Source: a virus
Strand: one strand, 5' to 3'
DNA length: 22,314 nucleotides
IMG/VR virus record: IMGVR_UViG_3300018080_007316
Span: 1-22,314 of that record
Every line of letters begins with the position of its first letter. The stretch's first letter is position 1. Both the position numbers and the translations under genes were made by a program. This document shows, in pieces, positions 21,401-22,314 of the stretch. The notes under the pieces were generated by a model that saw nothing but the letters and a program-made list of their open reading frames with translations, had not been told where the DNA came from and searched no databases.

Positions 21401-22314
21401 AATGCGTTCGTCACCGCTGCCAATACGATGATCGGCGGAGCCGAAAATTTCGTGAACTTCTTCCTCACCGGGATCAACAATCTGCGCAAGGGCTGGGACG
21501 CGATGATGAAGGGAATCGGCTGGTTCGCAAAGAACGTCCTTCGTCAGGAACTCCCGGACTGGATGACCGCATTCGAGGAAGACTGGAAGGTGTCGTTCAG
21601 CCGTATCGAAGGGATCGCCGCCGATGCGCTTGCCATTAAGATCCCCGAATCGACGTTGAAGGAACCCGAGAAGTTCGCCGCAAGAATGTCCGAAGCCTGG
21701 GCGACAATAGAGGAACAGTTCTCCGAGATTCCCGGTGAGTTCCAGACTTACGTCAACCAGATTAAGAGGACGTGGGACGAGATTGTGGCTGCGGGTAGGA
21801 AGTTCGGTGTTGAAGCTGGCATCGAGGAATACATGCAAAAGATTGAAGCTTTGGTTGCGGAGTACGAAAAAGGAACGATAACCGGGGAGCAGTTTGGAAG
21901 ACAACTTGATGAGGTTTCTGAATCGGCCAAAGAAGCGGCAGAGAATGCTGGAAATGTGGCAACCGCTATTTCAAGAATCCCTCGATGGAAATGGGGGATA
22001 ACCCAGCCCGAATATGATATCATGGTGGCGTTTTGGGAAAAGATGGAATCGATCCGCCAAGAGGCGGAACGCATGGCAGAAGCCTCCAAAAAGCTCCATG
22101 CTCCTGGATTCAAATGGGCACCTACCCAATCTGAATACGATATCATGGTCGTATTCTGGAAGGAAATGGAAAAGATACGTCAAGAGGCAGAACGCATGGC
22201 GGAAGCCTCCAAAAAGCTCCATGCTCCTGGATTCAAATGGTCTCCCACCCAACCTGAATACGATATCATGGTGGCATTCTGGAAAGAGATGGAGAAAATC
22301 AGAGAGGAAGCAGA
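18437..22314 (+). CDS. Tape measure protein (TP901-like), intein-containing, 3' end beyond the window
   Basis: A protein of more than 1290 residues before splicing, setting tail length and delivering DNA. The first 128 residues include MKTQGLTQASKFNEQSLRKM, a Gly/Ala-rich hydrophobic helix and NVGAVAGASAEQLQQL, as in TP901-type tape measure proteins. An intein follows, then the conserved SAGYDVEKMMKALPGTL, and KLFGLRAGPAMMRM. A strongly hydrophobic stretch (about 20770-20965: FLVKLAAVLGGMLVVGG and AGISVAVYLLY) could span the membrane during DNA entry. The visible end is helical, with 41-residue repeats. The start is TTG at 18437 with GGAGGT eight bases upstream; an in-frame GTG at 18431 is too close to it. 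Confidence 0.88.
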   Translation, partial: MALGSSFSEGFGLKLKIHDQFSGPLSRYSTGITSAKMKTQGLTQASKFNEQSLRKMGMAATVAGGAIVAGLGLAVNTTRKFEYSMANVGAVAGASAEQLQQLGTFARKMGKDTIFAASEAGDAMYYLACLPPDEFILGGDYRVKKIGGFKEDEVISSSGECQMVHEHTSRPCVEGEVYKIKPRMMRPFRATGNHPILAVRTKQCLPYMRKKGCSSKHLCTPNCSDEKCTRRYYENYEPEWIRTEDLRQGDALLIPKIKREEDVEITWKTKRHLKRHNLLPRQIDDDFARFLGLIMGDGWADKERVFCAFSNKGKDAKSKMWFMEYVRSIGYAPYERRMTNCTQVAFWSRPLATLIAEWIGKGAKHKRIPPAMFRAKKSNVLAFLRGYFQSDGCHFVENGRTRISATTTSPHIAYFINLLAAKAGIVFSIGEDKGGRKTTLPSGHSSISGISYTIVTTNPRYVSAIVGHPLSTKPIKYEKFWQDEDYVYLPIISIERQEYHGHVYNMETEDNTYSTGVIVHNSAGYDVEKMMKALPGTLNFAAATQSGLAETTQLVVSTLNQYEMAAEDATKVSNIYSAVIGKSQATMERLGQSMQYVGPVAAGLNYSLEETSAALGILYNAGIDASMAGTALRGALARLMDPTNEVQGTLAQLGLTVEDISPTTHNFAEIVETLNKAGITTEQTMKLFGLRAGPAMMRMLSAGSDAIRQLTKDVTGTNRAAEMAEKQLATLQGQMKLLKSAVEEVQLAVGEALIPVLVPMIQKIRDIAKAIGDWGREHPQLLAFLVKLAAVLGGMLVVGGPLMMFAPAISSAATAFIGLVGAMGPVGLALAGISVAVYLLYTRWDAFAGVVDRAIEKLRELPVIGHAIKGVTMLLTDFPRATEIILLSLQAVWTALKNTFTDWEVFKAFLTMSAEVAKSLIVLWKDAWVTIGRILLRASSVIWAPLIKSLQWVGDQMAYYFRLGIESARNAIIEGINFITGQGFVPLANAFVTAANTMIGGAENFVNFFLTGINNLRKGWDAMMKGIGWFAKNVLRQELPDWMTAFEEDWKVSFSRIEGIAADALAIKIPESTLKEPEKFAARMSEAWATIEEQFSEIPGEFQTYVNQIKRTWDEIVAAGRKFGVEAGIEEYMQKIEALVAEYEKGTITGEQFGRQLDEVSESAKEAAENAGNVATAISRIPRWKWGITQPEYDIMVAFWEKMESIRQEAERMAEASKKLHAPGFKWAPTQSEYDIMVVFWKEMEKIRQEAERMAEASKKLHAPGFKWSPTQPEYDIMVAFWKEMEKIREEA
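18821..19999 (+). mobile_element. Intein with LAGLIDADG endonuclease, inserted in the tape measure protein
   Basis: In frame with its host gene, 393 residues from Cys1 to Asn393. Splicing motifs are complete: Cys1 (CLPPDEFIL), block B TGNHPIL with Thr63 and His66, block F EYHGHVYNMETEDNTY (370-385), and the end VIVHN followed by Ser in the C-extein. The endonuclease has both LAGLIDADG helices, FLGLIMGDG (162-170, Asp169) and FLRGYFQSDG (255-264, Asp263), so cleavage is probably active. A five-Cys cluster (76-100) may bind zinc. Splicing joins YYLA to SAGYD, restoring a conserved tape measure motif. The intein DNA is less GC-rich than the flanks. Confidence 0.9.
21992..22314 (+). repeat. 123-bp tandem repeats in the tape measure gene
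   Basis: Units start at 21992, 22115 and 22238, the third cut by the window edge. Each encodes 41 residues with the core EYDIMV.FW..ME.IRQEAE, then RMAEASKKLHAPGFKW. DNA identity is high between units 1-3, especially GATATCATGG and GCCTCCAAAAAGCTCCATGC. Period 41 codons keeps the frame and an alpha-helical pattern. Confidence 0.85.

Noticed and set aside
1-22314. tRNA genes or CRISPR arrays
   Set aside because: I saw no cloverleaf-like segment and no regularly spaced short repeats; the only regular repeats are the coding 123-bp units in the tape measure gene.

Overview
The window reads as part of a tailed double-stranded DNA phage or prophage (Caudoviricetes-like). All supported genes are on the + strand. 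The DNA is mostly GC-rich, with frequent AGG/CGG Arg and ATA Ile codons, and genes are packed with ATGA stop/start overlaps or gaps of a few bases. The right end carries a tail tube gene, a frameshifted tail-assembly chaperone pair and a tape measure gene. Consensus DnaA boxes point to a bacterial host; I cannot name the host or phage. There is no lysis, integrase, portal or terminase gene here.

Layout. 1-141 is the 3' end of an unknown gene. 142-438 is a non-coding, hairpin-rich leader. 439-10363 is one long translationally coupled operon of sugar-nucleotide and glycan genes: UDP-glucose dehydrogenase and UDP-xylose synthase (with a small membrane protein between them), three GT2 glycosyltransferases, a DNA-binding-type metallophosphoesterase, then the GDP-D-glycero-D-manno-heptose set (hddC, hddA, gmhA, gmhB) interleaved with an RmlD-like reductase and an RmlC-like epimerase. 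10364-10602 is non-coding and holds two mirror-related palindromes built on five perfect DnaA boxes around an AT-rich core: a candidate replication origin. 10603-17357 continues the glycan theme: a CDP-paratose 2-epimerase-like SDR, three methyltransferases, a GT2 and a CgeB-like glycosyltransferase, with two HNH homing endonuclease genes inserted. 17376-22314 is the tail module; the tape measure gene is interrupted by a 393-residue intein with a LAGLIDADG domain and ends in 123-bp tandem repeats that run off the window.

How it may work (inference). The phage could make its own activated xylose and modified heptose, assemble them with five glycosyltransferases and methylate them. Because this island abuts the tail genes and shares their direction, the most economical idea is decoration of the phage's own virion proteins (tail tube, tape measure or fibres); modification of the host surface is the main alternative. 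Selfish elements have invaded repeatedly: two HNH genes, one inside a low-GC block that also supplies the last ~70 codons of a methyltransferase, and the intein. One glycosyltransferase appears to carry a +1 frameshift near its start.
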